Assembly (NCBI GenBank): GCA_026986455.1
Contig: JALSON010000356.1
Span: 1 to 6,710, forward strand
Length of the DNA: 6,710 bases
Reading direction: 5' to 3'
DNA from: Thermococcaceae archaeon
GTDB lineage: Archaea; Methanobacteriota_B; Thermococci; Thermococcales; Thermococcaceae
In this document: positions 6,055 to 6,710 of the stretch, piece by piece
Position numbering within the stretch: position 1 is the first letter of the stretch
Layout of the letters: each line of letters begins with the position of its first letter
The notes under the pieces: generated by a model
What the model was told of the DNA's origin: nothing
The model's input: the letters and a program-made list of their open reading frames with translations, nothing else
Databases searched by the model: none
Program-made: the position numbers and the translations under genes

Positions 6055-6710
6055 TTATTTCTCGACGCCCCTCCTCACCCTAACGGCCACGCCCTGCTCG
6101 AATACTCTGAGCTCCCTGCCGTTGAGGAGCGTTACTCCTGTGGCCAGCAGCTCATCGTTCTCACTGACAACCAGAACCTCATCGTAGGGCCTTATTTTCT
6201 CGTCCGCGTCCACAACGAACTTCGCGAAGACGCTCTTCCCCCTCCTTGCGAAGGGCTCGGCATCGGCATTAACCACCACGCGCATCCTTGGGTACGGCAG
6301 GAGCTCCTTTAGGCGCCTTGCCCCCTCGATTCCCAGGGTCAGCAGCCCGTCGTCCGCCCTGAACGTTGCCAGATGTCTGCCTCTGGACTTTACCTGCCTC
6401 GGCATGCCCGTCTTCCTTGAGAGCTCCACGAATGCATCTTCAAAGGCCTTACTGGCGTTCTCACCGAACTGGTACTCCGCTATGGCCTTTATGTAGAGCT
6501 TTGCATCGCTCTTTGCTGGCCTCGGTATTTTGAAGTCCTCCTCCCCCTCGCTCTGGGCAAAGGGGAAGGTCAGAGCCAGATACTTTGGAATCTCGCCGAA
6601 TATGGGGTGGCTCAGGGTTTCGGGGAACTTGGACTTTACGCGCTCGGCCCTCGCTTTGCCCCTCTCCACCGTGGGCCATCTCATGGATTCCCCGCTCACC
6701 TTGAAGAGGG
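6055..6710 (-). CDS. tgtA: tRNA-guanine(15) transglycosylase TgtA, C-terminal part (5'-truncated by window edge)
   Basis: The last 217 residues of archaeal TgtA, which swaps guanine 15 in the tRNA D-loop for preQ0, the first step of archaeosine synthesis. The catalytic TIM barrel and its zinc site lie outside the window; the full protein has about 580 residues. Visible here are the lead-in SMRWPTVERGKARAE (8-22), the C2-type segment TFPFAQSEGEEDF (47-59), AIAEYQFGENASKAF (75-89), RADDGLLTLGIEGARRL (117-133) and a C-terminal PUA domain (about 139-214: RMRVVVNADAEPFA, VFAKFVV, YDEVLVV, LLATG) that grips the tRNA acceptor end. The frame stays open to the window end with LFK before VSGES, matching TgtA rather than a start, so the GTG at 6699 is an internal valine. 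ArcS shares a similar PUA domain, but the upstream segment matches TgtA as I recall the Pyrococcus protein. Confidence 0.93.
   Translation of the reverse strand, partial: LFKVSGESMRWPTVERGKARAERVKSKFPETLSHPIFGEIPKYLALTFPFAQSEGEEDFKIPRPAKSDAKLYIKAIAEYQFGENASKAFEDAFVELSRKTGMPRQVKSRGRHLATFRADDGLLTLGIEGARRLKELLPYPRMRVVVNADAEPFARRGKSVFAKFVVDADEKIRPYDEVLVVSENDELLATGVTLLNGRELRVFEQGVAVRVRRGVEK

Noticed and set aside
6697..6699. GTG as the start of a 214-residue protein on the minus strand
   Set aside because: The frame is open to the window end and the upstream residues (LFK) continue the TgtA match, so the GTG codes an internal valine.

Overview
The window looks like chromosomal DNA of a hyperthermophilic archaeon of the order Thermococcales, most likely Thermococcus. 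Supporting signs are archaeal-only protein families (archaeal tRNA-guanine transglycosylase TgtA, RNase P protein Rpp30/Rnp3, UPF0212, DUF357), GGTGA-type ribosome binding sites, and BRE/TATA promoters with very short leaders. The tRNA-Val carries G15, the archaeosine target. Genus is inferred from close resemblance to recalled Pyrococcus/Thermococcus proteins; no search was run.

Layout. 1-540 (+): 3' part of a TrpB2-type tryptophan synthase beta gene, cut by the window edge. 501-1660 (-): a two-gene operon of a PF01877/COG1325 RNA-binding protein followed by RNase P component 3, joined by an ATGA overlap; rnp3 also overlaps the tail of trpB2 by 40 bp, tail to tail. 1754-2656 (+): a polytopic membrane protein of unknown function, divergent from the RNA-binding protein gene across two facing TATA boxes. 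2687-4285 (-): a complete CTP synthase (pyrG), convergent with the membrane gene. 4456-5129 (-): a pair of archaeal genes of unknown function, DUF357 then UPF0212, overlapping by six or more bases. 5130-5809: about 680 bp with no credible gene but unusually rich in short perfect hairpins. 5810-5887 (-): tRNA-Val(UAC) with encoded CCA and its own promoter. 6055-6710 (-): C-terminal third of tgtA, cut by the window edge.

Functional theme. Three loci touch tRNA maturation: an RNase P subunit (5' end removal), TgtA (first step of archaeosine at G15) and a tRNA that carries G15. They are in separate transcription units, so this is a shared theme and not a demonstrated system. CTP synthase and tryptophan synthase are ordinary metabolic genes.

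The most unusual feature is the 5187-5806 stretch. About nine hairpins have stems of 5-11 bp and loops of exactly 3 nt, far more than chance predicts, and the longest (11 bp, perfect) begins three bases after the tRNA CCA end. It could be a structured noncoding RNA, a hairpin-generating mutational hotspot, or the scar of a mobile element beside a tRNA. The sequence alone does not decide between these.
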